Shown here in pieces: positions 1 to 7,940 of a DNA stretch of 64,000 nt (position 1 is its first letter; every line of letters starts with the position of its first letter). This DNA is from Rhodopseudomonas sp. AAP120 (lineage in GTDB: Bacteria > Pseudomonadota > Alphaproteobacteria > Rhizobiales > Xanthobacteraceae), in assembly GCF_001295845.1 (NCBI RefSeq), contig NZ_LJIC01000018.1, positions 40,180-104,179 on the forward strand, read 5' to 3'. The notes below the pieces were generated by a model that saw only the letters and a program-made list of their open reading frames with translations, made no database searches and was not told where the DNA came from. Both the position numbers and the translations under genes were made by a program.

Positions 1-229
1 CCGTCTGCAGGTCTCCATAGGTCGTGACCGGATCGAAGATGAACGAGTTGCAGTACTCGACCTCGGTCTGAGCAAGGCGTGGACAGTACGCCATCACCTT
101 GATGAGATTGTTGGGAAAATGCCCCCACGTCAGTTCGCCCGCCTTGAGCGCCGCAGCCGTGTTGTCGTCGACCTCGTCGATCTGCAGGGGGCGGATTCGC
201 GTCCACGGTCCTTGCTTCATGTTGGTCAT
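1..229 (-). CDS. Carboxymuconolactone decarboxylase / AhpD-like protein (N-terminal fragment)
   Basis: Only the first 76 codons lie in the window; the gene runs off the left edge. The start is the ATG at 229, with GGAGGA about 8 nt upstream; a second in-frame ATG follows three codons later. The visible part has the layout of a CMD/AhpD N-terminus: an I-P-x-EVDD opening, then a helix ending HFPNNLIKVMAYCPRLAQTE, which in this family precedes the catalytic CxxC or CxxxH region. That catalytic region is outside the window, so decarboxylase or peroxidase activity cannot be judged. It lies 20 bp downstream of the 326-aa gene on the same strand and is probably the last visible gene of one leftward transcript. 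Confidence 0.55.
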   Translation of the reverse strand, partial: MTNMKQGPWTRIRPLQIDEVDDNTAAALKAGELTWGHFPNNLIKVMAYCPRLAQTEVEYCNSFIFDPVTTYGDLQT

Positions 230-248
230 GTCGTCCTCCAAAGAATGA

Positions 249-1229
249 TCATGCCGCGTCGTCGGCGACCGCCATTAGGGTGAGGGCGCAGTCGCAGCCC
301 CAACCGACCAGCCAGACCTTCTCGATCGGTTTCGGAACGTCCGGCAGCGCGTCGAAGTCTATTGAGCCGTCGGGCTTCTGACGTTCGATGAGGTCGTCAG
401 CAGACCGTTGAGCCAGGTCGGACAGCCGCGGATCGGGCCGGTGGGCGTGCAGCATCAAGGCCGACCACCCCAGCTTGGTCGACAGCGGGAGCGCTGCGAC
501 GTCGCCGTGATATGCCATCACGAAGCGCAGATAGTTCTCGGCCAGATCCAGGATGGCGGGATCACCGCTGGCACGCGCGAACCAGACCAGCCCGGCAATT
601 CCGGTCGCAAACATCGCGGGCCGGGCGAACGGATCCGTCAGGTCAAAATAGGCGTTGCGGTCGGAGGCGTCAGGAACGACGTGCCCGTGCGTATCGAGAT
701 AGGCATAGAATGCCTTGTCGAGCTCGGGCTGGTGAGCCAAGGCGCGGCGCAGGAAGTGGGCGGCGCTGTGGGCTTCGACGAGATCGCCGGACCAGACGGC
801 ACCCATCAGCGCGGCGCCGCTGCGCTCCAGGTCGAGCAGTGTCTTGCCCTGCGGTCCGGAGAAACCGTAGCCGCCCGTGCCCGGATCACGAAATGCGATC
901 ACCGATCGCATGATCTGGCGGGCAATGTCGAAACGCCCGAGCGCCGCTGCCCCCCACGCGGCCCAGCCACCGAGATACGGCGTCCATGGGTGCGCGACGG
1001 GATCGGCCGAGAGGTCGAAGACGCCGTTCGGCATGAAGCGGCTCGTGAGCTGCGCCAGCGTCCGATGGGCAAGCGCGCGTCGGCCGCCGAGGGCAAAGAC
1101 GGCGGGCATCTTGTAGTAGAATTGCACGTCGCCCGGCGCGCTGCGCGAGCTGCCATTGTGTTCGAATTCGCTTTCCAGATAGCCGAGCAGCCTGTCGGCC
1201 GCCTGCCGGATCGTTTGTTCACGCGACAT
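249..1229 (-). CDS. Hypothetical protein, probable alpha/alpha-toroid fold
   Basis: A 326-aa protein I cannot assign to a named family. It is rich in alternating amphipathic helices with aromatic and glycine turns, such as PYLGGWAAWGAAALG near residue 85, GGYGFSGPQG near 118 and VWLVGWGCDCALTLMA near the C-terminus. This pattern recalls alpha/alpha-barrel proteins of the terpene-cyclase-like or glycosidase-like type. No signal peptide or membrane segment is visible. The ATG at 1229 follows the stop of the phospholipase-D-like gene by only 6 bp, so the two are very likely co-transcribed. No strong ribosome site precedes it, which fits translational coupling. Function unknown. Confidence 0.7.
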   Translation of the reverse strand: MSREQTIRQAADRLLGYLESEFEHNGSSRSAPGDVQFYYKMPAVFALGGRRALAHRTLAQLTSRFMPNGVFDLSADPVAHPWTPYLGGWAAWGAAALGRFDIARQIMRSVIAFRDPGTGGYGFSGPQGKTLLDLERSGAALMGAVWSGDLVEAHSAAHFLRRALAHQPELDKAFYAYLDTHGHVVPDASDRNAYFDLTDPFARPAMFATGIAGLVWFARASGDPAILDLAENYLRFVMAYHGDVAALPLSTKLGWSALMLHAHRPDPRLSDLAQRSADDLIERQKPDGSIDFDALPDVPKPIEKVWLVGWGCDCALTLMAVADDAA

Positions 1230-1235
1230 GGCCCA

Positions 1236-2861
1236 TCATCCGGCGAAGTATTGACGCTCGAGGCATTTCGGCGAACCGGGCTCGTAGTAGCGCAGCCGCC
1301 AGCTGTCGTCCGGTTTGAGGAACGAACGAGCCTTTTGCGGCTCGGCTGCGGCGCGGGCATGAGCCAGCCCGCGGAACTGGAAGTGAGCGAACAGACGCAT
1401 GAACTCTGTCAGATACAGATCCGCCACGCGTGCATCGCCGCGGATCAACAGCATGTTCTCGTCGTTCTTGCGGGTGGAGGCGTCGCTGAAATTCGCCGAG
1501 CCCGTGATCACCAGCGGATCGGGGCCAAGCGGATCGATCAGCATGTATTTCGTGTGCACGTATTTGACGTGACTGTTGAGGCCGGTCAGGTGTTCCTCGA
1601 GCCAGCGCTCGAATTCGTTTCTCGGCAGGATGTTCGCGACGGCGACCTGGTTGAGGTGGTCGCGGTCGAGCCGCTCCATGTCGCGGTCGGCGCTTTCGAG
1701 CAGCACGTAGCGCAGATACGGTTTCTTGTGGTCGAGGACTTCCTCGAACAGGTCGTTGACACCGAAGGCGGCGGTGAAAAACACCGCACTGCCGGCCGCG
1801 TCCATCCGCTCGGCGTACCAGCGCAGCATATCCAGATTGCTGCGCGGGCTGAACACGGCGTTGGTCCCGATCGGCGGCGCACCCTCGGGCACCTGGAACG
1901 CCTCCTCGTCGTGCGGCCGCAGATCCTTCATGTCCGGGTCCTCGGCGAGCGCGCTCCAATAGTCGAGATAGGAGCGGGCAACCGCGGCATCGCGCACCAC
2001 ATGGCCGACATTGGAGTGTCCGAAGATGCCCCCGTCGGTGAAGTTGGTCGAGCCGGTCCAGACCTCGATCGGCTCGTCCTTGTGCAGCAGGACGATGAAC
2101 TTGTTATGCGAGATGGCGCTCGGACTGGCGGTGCGCGGGATCGTGAGATCCGCGAGCCCGGCAGCCTCGATTGCGTCCCGATTGGCCTGCGCAGGCCCGT
2201 TGGCCTTTTCGCGGGCGTCGTACACGATCTTGACGTCGGCACCGGCATCGGCGGCGCCTTTCAGGGCGGCGAGGACGGCGCCTTGCTGAAATTCGTAAGC
2301 GGCGACGCGCAGTCCCCAGTCGGCGCTGTCGGCGCGATGAATGAAATCCAGCATCGCGCGGAACAGTCCGCGCGAAAGCCAGCGGTACGCTTCACGGTTC
2401 GGGACCTCGTCCGGCCGCTTGTCGCCGAATTTTCGGGTGTATGCCTGTGACCCTGCGACGCCGCGGTTGAAGTAGACCGCGTGAGTCCCGGCGTCTTCCA
2501 CCTCCGTGGCGATGCGAACCTCCACGGTTTCGGCCGGTTGAAGCGCGCCCGGAGCGCCTCGCATCGCGACGACCCGATAAGTGTAGTCGTGGCCGTAGCG
2601 GACGGTGTAGTCGCCCCAGAAGAAGCCCTGGATCGGATGCTGCTCGGTGGAAACCGGGCCGGGCTGAACCGCAACGTTCTCGAAGACCTTGAGCGCCTGT
2701 AGCCAGGCGCGTGCGTCGCCGTGTCCGTGCTCGATCCGCTCGATGGCGAAGCCGAGCAGGCCTTTGCTGGCCTGCTCTTCCATGTCGATGCCCAGCAGAA
2801 TGACGTAGCCGCCCGCGATGGCATGGACGCTCAACGGACCGGATGCTTGACGTACGCGCAT
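1236..2861 (-). CDS. Phospholipase D-like (HKD superfamily) protein
   Basis: A 541-aa protein. I chose ATG 2861 over an upstream TTG because GGGAGA sits 7 nt before it. Residues about 70-130 look like a beta-sandwich (fibronectin-like) domain. Two HKD repeats follow: SHNKFIVLL with GSTNF near residues 265-290, and HTKYMLID with GSANF near 455-475. The second is a canonical HxKx4D; in the first the aspartate position is not at its usual spacing, a variant seen in bacterial PLD-like proteins. The superfamily covers phospholipases, nucleases and phosphotransferases through a covalent histidine intermediate. No signal peptide is seen, so a cytoplasmic role is likely. It is sandwiched between the deoxyribosyltransferase-like gene and the 326-aa gene. 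Confidence 0.8.
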   Translation of the reverse strand: MRVRQASGPLSVHAIAGGYVILLGIDMEEQASKGLLGFAIERIEHGHGDARAWLQALKVFENVAVQPGPVSTEQHPIQGFFWGDYTVRYGHDYTYRVVAMRGAPGALQPAETVEVRIATEVEDAGTHAVYFNRGVAGSQAYTRKFGDKRPDEVPNREAYRWLSRGLFRAMLDFIHRADSADWGLRVAAYEFQQGAVLAALKGAADAGADVKIVYDAREKANGPAQANRDAIEAAGLADLTIPRTASPSAISHNKFIVLLHKDEPIEVWTGSTNFTDGGIFGHSNVGHVVRDAAVARSYLDYWSALAEDPDMKDLRPHDEEAFQVPEGAPPIGTNAVFSPRSNLDMLRWYAERMDAAGSAVFFTAAFGVNDLFEEVLDHKKPYLRYVLLESADRDMERLDRDHLNQVAVANILPRNEFERWLEEHLTGLNSHVKYVHTKYMLIDPLGPDPLVITGSANFSDASTRKNDENMLLIRGDARVADLYLTEFMRLFAHFQFRGLAHARAAAEPQKARSFLKPDDSWRLRYYEPGSPKCLERQYFAG

Positions 2862-2931
2862 GGCCTGATCTCCCAATCACTCCAGAACGCCGGCAACGCA
2901 ATCAACCAAACTCAGTGGGCGCCACTGCACC

Positions 2932-3807
2932 TCACGGCTTCGCGGCTTCGAGATTGACGCCCTTGACGGTCGCGCCCTCGTCGGTGCCGCCTTCCAACTG
3001 CCAGAGCAGCCAATCGTCGTTGGGGCCGAACTGCTTCCGGGCACGGTCCCACTTCTGCGGCAGCTTGGTGTTGAGGCTTTCGAGGAATGGCAGCAGCGGC
3101 TTCTGCGGCGGCGTTCTACTCTCGCGCTCGTCGAGCGCGGAGCGAGGCCATCCGAACAATTTGGCATACTGGCCGAAGCCGAAGCCGTCGAAGAAGTGCT
3201 CGCCGCCGATCAGCGGCATGTACCAGAGACTGGGAGAGCCGGTCGGATTCGGCTTGATCGGAACCTCGGCTTCGAGCGCAGTAAGAAGCCGTTGTCCCTC
3301 GCCGTCGCCGCGGCTGGCGAGATGATCGCGTAGTTGCGTCAGCGTCGGGAATTCAACCGGCGGACTGACGAACAGCACCGGCTTCCGCTGCTGGCGGGCC
3401 ATGATGATCTCGTGCGGCGTTCCGACGCTGTAGACATTGGTCGGCACGAACGCGACCAGAAAGTCGCTGGTATCGACCATCCGCAGATCGATGTGCAGAG
3501 CCGGCCAGAAATGCTCGGCGCAGTTCGCTCGAGCCATTGCTCCTTCGGCGCCCTGCGCGAAGCTCCACTGGGTGCGGACCTTGGCGGTCGTCTCGTCCTC
3601 GCGTCCATATTCGGCGACCCCTCGGATCTGCGGTTTGAACCACGGGTCGAAGACGGTGACGCCGAACACGCGGAGAAATTCACTGACGCGATTGCGCCAG
3701 CCGAACCGCTTCTCGTCCTCGCGCGAGGCGACAAAGTCCATCGGTCCGGAAAGATAAACGCGCGCATCACGCAGCAGGTTGGGCGGGCCAAGCTTCGGCT
3801 TCTTCAT
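2932..3807 (-). CDS. Nucleoside 2-deoxyribosyltransferase-like protein
   Basis: A 291-aa protein from the ATG at 3807, preceded by GAGGGG; the open frame extends upstream but without family similarity. The N-terminus reads ARVYLSGPMDF, the first-strand motif of the nucleoside deoxyribosyltransferase / TIR-like nucleotide hydrolase fold. Near residues 125-160 the segment TSDFLVAFVP followed by GTPHEIIMARQQRKPVLF matches the second conserved block, where the glutamate of such families is the nucleophile. The C-terminal 130 residues are not typical and may be a separate domain. It is the first gene of the leftward cluster and lies directly downstream of the iron-box-like promoter region. Substrate unknown; an NAD- or nucleotide-cleaving role is an inference from fold only. 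Confidence 0.6.
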   Translation of the reverse strand: MKKPKLGPPNLLRDARVYLSGPMDFVASREDEKRFGWRNRVSEFLRVFGVTVFDPWFKPQIRGVAEYGREDETTAKVRTQWSFAQGAEGAMARANCAEHFWPALHIDLRMVDTSDFLVAFVPTNVYSVGTPHEIIMARQQRKPVLFVSPPVEFPTLTQLRDHLASRGDGEGQRLLTALEAEVPIKPNPTGSPSLWYMPLIGGEHFFDGFGFGQYAKLFGWPRSALDERESRTPPQKPLLPFLESLNTKLPQKWDRARKQFGPNDDWLLWQLEGGTDEGATVKGVNLEAAKP

Positions 3808-3929
3808 GAGGCACCCCTCGCGGTTAGACGCCGTGCGCCTGCTCCCCCAGGCGCGGGGCAATCCGATTGAGCGCACCACTCTCAATTCAGCGTTGCCGGA
3901 TACCTTCAACCTATTGGAATTACTCAGCT

Positions 3930-3948
3930 GAAAATGATAATGGTTGTC
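3930..3948 (+). promoter_or_regulatory. Fur-box-like operator
   Basis: The sequence GAAAATGATAATGGTTGTC matches the classical 19-bp Fur consensus GATAATGATAATCATTATC at 15 positions. It overlaps the -35 element of the rightward promoter, the position expected for repression by a Fur-family protein (Fur, Mur or an Irr-like regulator in this lineage). The site is seen directly; metal control is inference. Confidence 0.55.
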
Positions 3949-3973
3949 AATGAACGCAATATCAATTTATAGT
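3944..3973 (+). promoter_or_regulatory. Putative sigma-70-type promoter for the 775-aa gene
   Basis: TTGTCA (3944-3949) and TATAGT (3968-3973) are separated by 18 bp. A start near 3980 would give a leader of about 140 nt before the ATG at 4122. Prediction by eye only. Confidence 0.45.
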
Positions 3974-4121
3974 TGAAATGCCGATTCTGCAAGCGTTAGT
4001 ATCCGCCGCGACCACAGGCCTAATCCGAACCACACAGACTCGCGCTTGACGGTTTCGGTCCAATTCGACGCTCCATGGGCCGGGAGCCCCGACCCGACCG
4101 CCTTGCGCTGGAGGGGCAGAG

Positions 4122-6449
4122 ATGACGAATTGGGAGTCTCACGGGTCGGTCAGCGGCCTGCTCTTGGCGGATTACGACAGCGAACTGAACGGTCCGCTTT
4201 TTGCGGTCAGCGACGACGGCAGCGCAGGCGGAGTCGTGGTGGATGCCGCCTTCGCCTCCGCCAAAGCCATCGCGGGCGCGACCCAACGTCTCGCGCTCGG
4301 TGTCGTGCTCGACGGCGAGCGAATGACCAGCGCCGGCGAGGTCCCGATCGGGCCGCCCGAATACGCTGCGCTCCGCGACGCGGCGGCGGGACGGCTGCTG
4401 CTCACCACCAATGTCGGGACGCGCGTCAACGTCCGGCTGACCGGACAGCTTCCGGAGTTCGCCGCCGTGGAAGCATCGGCGGATGCAATCGTGGCCGCCT
4501 TTCAGCCGTTTCTCGACACGCCGGACCGCCGACCGCGGCCGCTGACGGTTCGCCTGCTGCAGCCGCCGGGGGCGGACACCGCGCCGCTTGCCGCGCTTGT
4601 CGCCCGTCTCGAGAATGCGCGCCGCGACGGCCGCATTGGACCGTCGGCCGTGCACCGGCTTTCGATCTTGGTCGCCTTCAACGCCGAGATCGAGAGCGAA
4701 GCACAGCTTACGGAGATCGAGCGGGTGATCGCTGCGGCAGCCGATCTCGCTATCCCAGAGGTCGCCGTCGACGGGGAGATGTTGCCTTATGCGCGCCGGC
4801 GCTGGGGCGGGCAGGGCCTGCTCAACGTTCTCGGGGTAGCTGCGGCCAACCGGCTGCTGAAGGCGGCGACAGCCCGCGGCGTCCGACTCGCTCCGCGCTA
4901 TCTGGTCGACGTCGAGTCCGCCGCACGGACGATCTGGACGGGCCTTCAATCGGCCCGCACCGGAGGGTTCGATGCCGGCAAATACGGGCTCCTCCCGCTC
5001 ACTTTGGAAGAGCAGGTACAGGTGATCGAGTTGATCACGCGCTGGACGACCGGGTGGAGCGCGATCCCGGCATTCTATGTCGATACGCCGCTCGTGACTG
5101 CGACCGAGGTCTTCGAGGTCAATCAGTGCGAAGCGGCGGCCCGGCGCTGGCTGAAGGCGGCGCGCGGCGCCGGTGCGACCACGGTTCTGTTCGATGCACC
5201 GGACCGTGTTACGCCGCGTAAGCTGGTCCAGTCGCCGGACAGTTCCGGCGGCGTGCTTACCGTCGATCAGATCGCAGCCTTGCGCGATTACGGCCGGACG
5301 CTGGGCGTGAACGTGCTGTGGTCCGGCGGGATCACCGCGCGCCAGGCCTTCGAACTCGCCCGCCGCCGGGTGTTCGGAATCTTCAGTACGTCGAGCACAG
5401 CCACCAAGGTGGCAGTCACCGCGCCGTTCGAACGCGATCCGCGCCTTCCGGCAGAAAGCAAGCCGACCGAAGAGGGCGTGCGGCGCATCCATGCGATCGT
5501 TCAGGCAGGCTTCCTGGCGAGCCGTCTGTTGGAGCGTGATGCAAAGCTCTCCGCCGCCCTCGCCGCCGCCGCGGTGGAGTTGGCCGATCATCCGGCTGGC
5601 GCCGATGTCGGACTTCCGGCGCTGGACAGCTTGCTTGTCGAAGGCTGGCGCAAGTTATGGGGAGAAACCGGGAGCGCCGCGGAGCCTCAGCTGCGTCCGG
5701 CCAAATCGACCGCGCGCGTGCGGCCGGTGCCGGCTGATGCAGTCCGCGTCTTCCGGGGGCGAAAGAAAGCCGAGAGTGGACGCGAAGGATTCGTCCATCG
5801 GCTCGGCGAGGTCTTCATGCCGATGACGATCCAGGTCCAGCGGCTCTACGGATTGAGCGCATATCTGCCTGCCGTCGTGCCGGTCGCAGCTGGCAGCACG
5901 CTTCCGGACGAGGTCGCGCTCGTCTTTTATCGCACGCAGGATTGCTATCACGAGGCCAAGCGATGCATCGGCGGGCGCGCCTACAGCGAGATGCACGAAT
6001 TGGCGTTCGACATGGCCCAAAGCCACAGCGGATTCCCGCAATTGCTTGCCACCGACACGATCGCCGCCGATCAGCCTTATCATCTGTTCGAACGTTCGGT
6101 CGATTGGCAGGTCGGGAGCAGCAGGCTCTATATCGGAACGCGAAAGCCGTCGTTGACGGCCGAGGCTTATCTGCAGGGCCTCGCCGCAATCGTCCGAAAT
6201 ATCCAGAGGGATGGGACGCCGCTCGACGCCGCAGTGTTTTCGGCGACCGCAGACTGGCTCGTGTGGTGGGATCACGCTCCAACTCCCGTCGATGCGTCGG
6301 TCGTCGATTTCGCCGCCGTGACGGATCGCGTGTTCGCATCGCCGCCGCGCAATCTGAGGGTGCCGAGCAACCTCAGCGAGCCGTACTCCGGCGTCACACT
6401 CGATCCCCGAGGGGACTTCCTCAATCTGCAGTTCAAACGGCTGGATTGA
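4122..6449 (+). CDS. Large hypothetical protein with TIM-barrel-like N-terminal part and unique C-terminal domain
   Basis: A 775-aa protein, ATG preceded by GAGGGG. Residues about 130-480 show the strand-helix rhythm of a TIM barrel: a long run from LSILVAFNAE through VAVDGEM, RLAPRYLVDVE, IPAFYVDTP and TTVLFDAPD to VNVLWSGGIT with GIFSTSST, where a late-barrel GG phosphate-binding-type loop would lie. Residues about 560-775 form a second domain (VQRLYGLSAYLPAVVPVAAG, DEVALVFYRTQDCYHEAKRC) that I do not recognise. No signal peptide or membrane segment is seen. It is transcribed alone, divergent from the four-gene cluster, and followed by a strong hairpin. The shared, possibly metal-regulated control region suggests a common job with the leftward genes, but no function can be given. 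Confidence 0.75.
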   Translation: MTNWESHGSVSGLLLADYDSELNGPLFAVSDDGSAGGVVVDAAFASAKAIAGATQRLALGVVLDGERMTSAGEVPIGPPEYAALRDAAAGRLLLTTNVGTRVNVRLTGQLPEFAAVEASADAIVAAFQPFLDTPDRRPRPLTVRLLQPPGADTAPLAALVARLENARRDGRIGPSAVHRLSILVAFNAEIESEAQLTEIERVIAAAADLAIPEVAVDGEMLPYARRRWGGQGLLNVLGVAAANRLLKAATARGVRLAPRYLVDVESAARTIWTGLQSARTGGFDAGKYGLLPLTLEEQVQVIELITRWTTGWSAIPAFYVDTPLVTATEVFEVNQCEAAARRWLKAARGAGATTVLFDAPDRVTPRKLVQSPDSSGGVLTVDQIAALRDYGRTLGVNVLWSGGITARQAFELARRRVFGIFSTSSTATKVAVTAPFERDPRLPAESKPTEEGVRRIHAIVQAGFLASRLLERDAKLSAALAAAAVELADHPAGADVGLPALDSLLVEGWRKLWGETGSAAEPQLRPAKSTARVRPVPADAVRVFRGRKKAESGREGFVHRLGEVFMPMTIQVQRLYGLSAYLPAVVPVAAGSTLPDEVALVFYRTQDCYHEAKRCIGGRAYSEMHELAFDMAQSHSGFPQLLATDTIAADQPYHLFERSVDWQVGSSRLYIGTRKPSLTAEAYLQGLAAIVRNIQRDGTPLDAAVFSATADWLVWWDHAPTPVDASVVDFAAVTDRVFASPPRNLRVPSNLSEPYSGVTLDPRGDFLNLQFKRLD

Positions 6450-6485
6450 GATCCGCCAAGCGCCGGTGTGTGTCACCTCACCGAA

Positions 6486-6518
6486 GCCTGCGTCCGACGG
6501 CGAGCCACGGACGCAGGC
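6486..6518 (+). terminator. Hairpin downstream of the 775-aa gene
   Basis: A perfect 11-bp stem (GCCTGCGTCCG with CGGACGCAGGC) around an 11-nt loop, 36 bp after the stop codon. No T-tract follows, so it may act as a Rho-assisted end or 3-prime stabiliser. Confidence 0.55.
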
Positions 6519-6645
6519 GGCTCCTCGCTCCCGGTTTTCGGCCGCGGTGACGGCCTGTTCGTGTTGTCATGCCACCTGCTCTTCCAACCTGTGCACGCGT
6601 GCCGTTTTCGGGCTATGCAGTGTCAGGTCTCGCGAAGAGGATGTC

Positions 6646-7626
6646 ATGAAAGCAGTCGTGGTCGACGATTTTAGCCGCATCGAGAACATCAACATCAGGG
6701 AGGCGCCGGAGCCTTCGCCAGGCCCCGGCATGGCGCGGGTGCGTATCCAGGCGGCCGCGGTGGGCTTCGTCGACGGCCTGAAGGTTCAGGGCCTGTATCA
6801 GACCAAGGATCCGCTGCCGTTCACGCCAGGATCGGAGTTCGCCGGCGTCGTCGAAGAGGTGGCGGACGGAGTCGAGGCGCCCGCGCCGGGCACGCCGGTG
6901 ATCGGCATGGCGCGGAATGGGGCTCTGGCCGAATACATCTGCGTGCCGGTGACGGATCTGATGGTGGCGCCGGATGGACTGGCGCCGGAGATCGGCGCCT
7001 CGTTCTTCGCCAACTATCTGACCGGGCTGTATGCGCTGCGCTATCGGGCGCAACTGCGGGCCGGAGACATCCTGCTGGTCCTCGGCGCCGCCGGTGGCGT
7101 TGGCATTGCGGCCGTTCAGATCGGCAAGCTGCTCGGTGCACGCGTCATCGCCGCGGCTTCGAGCGAGGAGAAGCGCCAGTTCGCGCTGAAGCACGGTGCC
7201 GATGAGGCTGTCGACTACACCAGCGCCGACTGGCGCGATCAACTCAAAGAGCTCACGGCGGGGCACGGTCCCGATGTGATTTACGATCCGGTCGGCGGTG
7301 AGGTGAGCCTGCAGGCTTTCCGCTCGATCGCCTGGAACGGCCGCCATCTCGTGGTCGGCTTTGCGGCCGGCACCATCCCGGCGCTGCCGTTCAACCTGCC
7401 GCTGCTCAAGGGGGGCGCATTGCTCGGCGTCGATCTCGCGCAGATCGGCCGCCGCGAGCCCGCGATACGCGACGAGGCGATGCGGCAGCTCTTTGCCTGG
7501 CTGCGCGATCGCGCGCTTGTGCCGGTTGTCGGCAAGGTATTCCCGTTCGCGGAATTTCGCGATGCCTTCACGGCGATGACGACGCGCGCGGCGCTTGGCA
7601 AGATGGTGGTGCGGATCGGCGCGTAG
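6646..7626 (+). CDS. NADPH:quinone oxidoreductase-type medium-chain dehydrogenase
   Basis: A 326-aa protein from ATG 6646 with AAGAGG 5 nt upstream; the longer upstream frame is Cys-rich and non-homologous. It is a zinc-independent MDR: an N-terminal GroES-like half (PFTPGSEFAGVVEEV near residue 60) and a Rossmann half with GAAGGVGIAAVQIGK near 148, then HGADEAVDY. The structural-zinc cysteines of alcohol dehydrogenases are absent, which fits the QOR/crotonase-reductase branch that reduces quinones or enones with NADPH. It ends 8 bp from the convergent 51-aa membrane protein gene. No link to the nor genes is evident beyond proximity. Confidence 0.85.
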   Translation: MKAVVVDDFSRIENINIREAPEPSPGPGMARVRIQAAAVGFVDGLKVQGLYQTKDPLPFTPGSEFAGVVEEVADGVEAPAPGTPVIGMARNGALAEYICVPVTDLMVAPDGLAPEIGASFFANYLTGLYALRYRAQLRAGDILLVLGAAGGVGIAAVQIGKLLGARVIAAASSEEKRQFALKHGADEAVDYTSADWRDQLKELTAGHGPDVIYDPVGGEVSLQAFRSIAWNGRHLVVGFAAGTIPALPFNLPLLKGGALLGVDLAQIGRREPAIRDEAMRQLFAWLRDRALVPVVGKVFPFAEFRDAFTAMTTRAALGKMVVRIGA

Positions 7627-7634
7627 TCGCGCCG

Positions 7635-7790
7635 TCACTGCGTCAGGAGCAGCGATGCTGCGATCACCACCGTGACGACGATTGCCGTCGCGGTGCTGGC
7701 GGTCCGCAATGCGCCGACCGAACGCATCGCCACCGTGAACACGATGATGATGGCGGTGACGACGATCAACCCCCATTGCGCTTCGGTCAT
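7635..7790 (-). CDS. 51-aa membrane protein, possible nor-regulon member
   Basis: A small protein from ATG 7790 with GAGGGGAGA upstream. It has two hydrophobic helices, about residues 6-22 and 30-48 (GLIVVTAIIIVFTVAM and TAIVVTVVIAASLLL), with no soluble domain, so it should be a two-pass inner-membrane protein. I do not recognise a family. It diverges from norE, and one of the two FNR-type sites in the shared 150-bp region is placed correctly for its own promoter. That suggests co-expression with nitric oxide reductase, for example as a small accessory or stabilising subunit; this is inference. Confidence 0.55.
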   Translation of the reverse strand: MTEAQWGLIVVTAIIIVFTVAMRSVGALRTASTATAIVVTVVIAASLLLTQ

Positions 7791-7847
7791 GGCGGTCTCC
7801 CCTCGGTCTGACATGCCCTGACGATAGCGACCGCTTCCGCGCCATGA

Positions 7848-7861
7848 TTGCCGCAGCACAA
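7848..7861 (+). promoter_or_regulatory. FNR/NnrR-type site upstream of norE
   Basis: TTG-CCGCAGCA-CAA has the 14-bp TTG-N8-CAA spacing bound by the Crp/FNR family (FNR, FixK, NnrR/Dnr). Its centre is 86.5 bp before the norE ATG, the same distance as the norC site from the norC ATG. This predicts class II activation with a start near 7896. Confidence 0.65.
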
Positions 7862-7894
7862 CCTTCGTGGCGATCGGCAGAAAGTGCCGTGAGG

Positions 7895-7908
7895 TTGTGC
7901 CCCGACAA
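7895..7908 (-). promoter_or_regulatory. Second FNR/NnrR-type site in the norE upstream region
   Basis: TTG-TGCCCCGA-CAA, again TTG-N8-CAA. It is too close to the norE start (about 40 bp) to be a class II site for that gene, but at -41.5 in the leftward direction it would set a start near 7860, 70 nt before the 51-aa gene. Read on either strand; leftward use is inference. Confidence 0.45.
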
Positions 7909-7940
7909 ACGGCGCCGCCTGGCGCCCTTTAGGGTGCGGC

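Larger units (their letters stand above)
3808..4121. promoter_or_regulatory. Divergent intergenic promoter region
   Basis: This 314-bp gene-free stretch separates the leftward cluster from the rightward 775-aa gene. Its middle (about 3925-3985) is clearly more AT-rich than the flanks and holds the Fur-box-like sequence and the promoter listed separately. Nothing else was recognised. Confidence 0.6.

Noticed and set aside
408..2450. 680-codon open frame on the plus strand over the PLD-like and alpha-toroid genes
   Set aside because: The opposite strand encodes recognisable motifs (two HKD repeats); this frame is its shadow.
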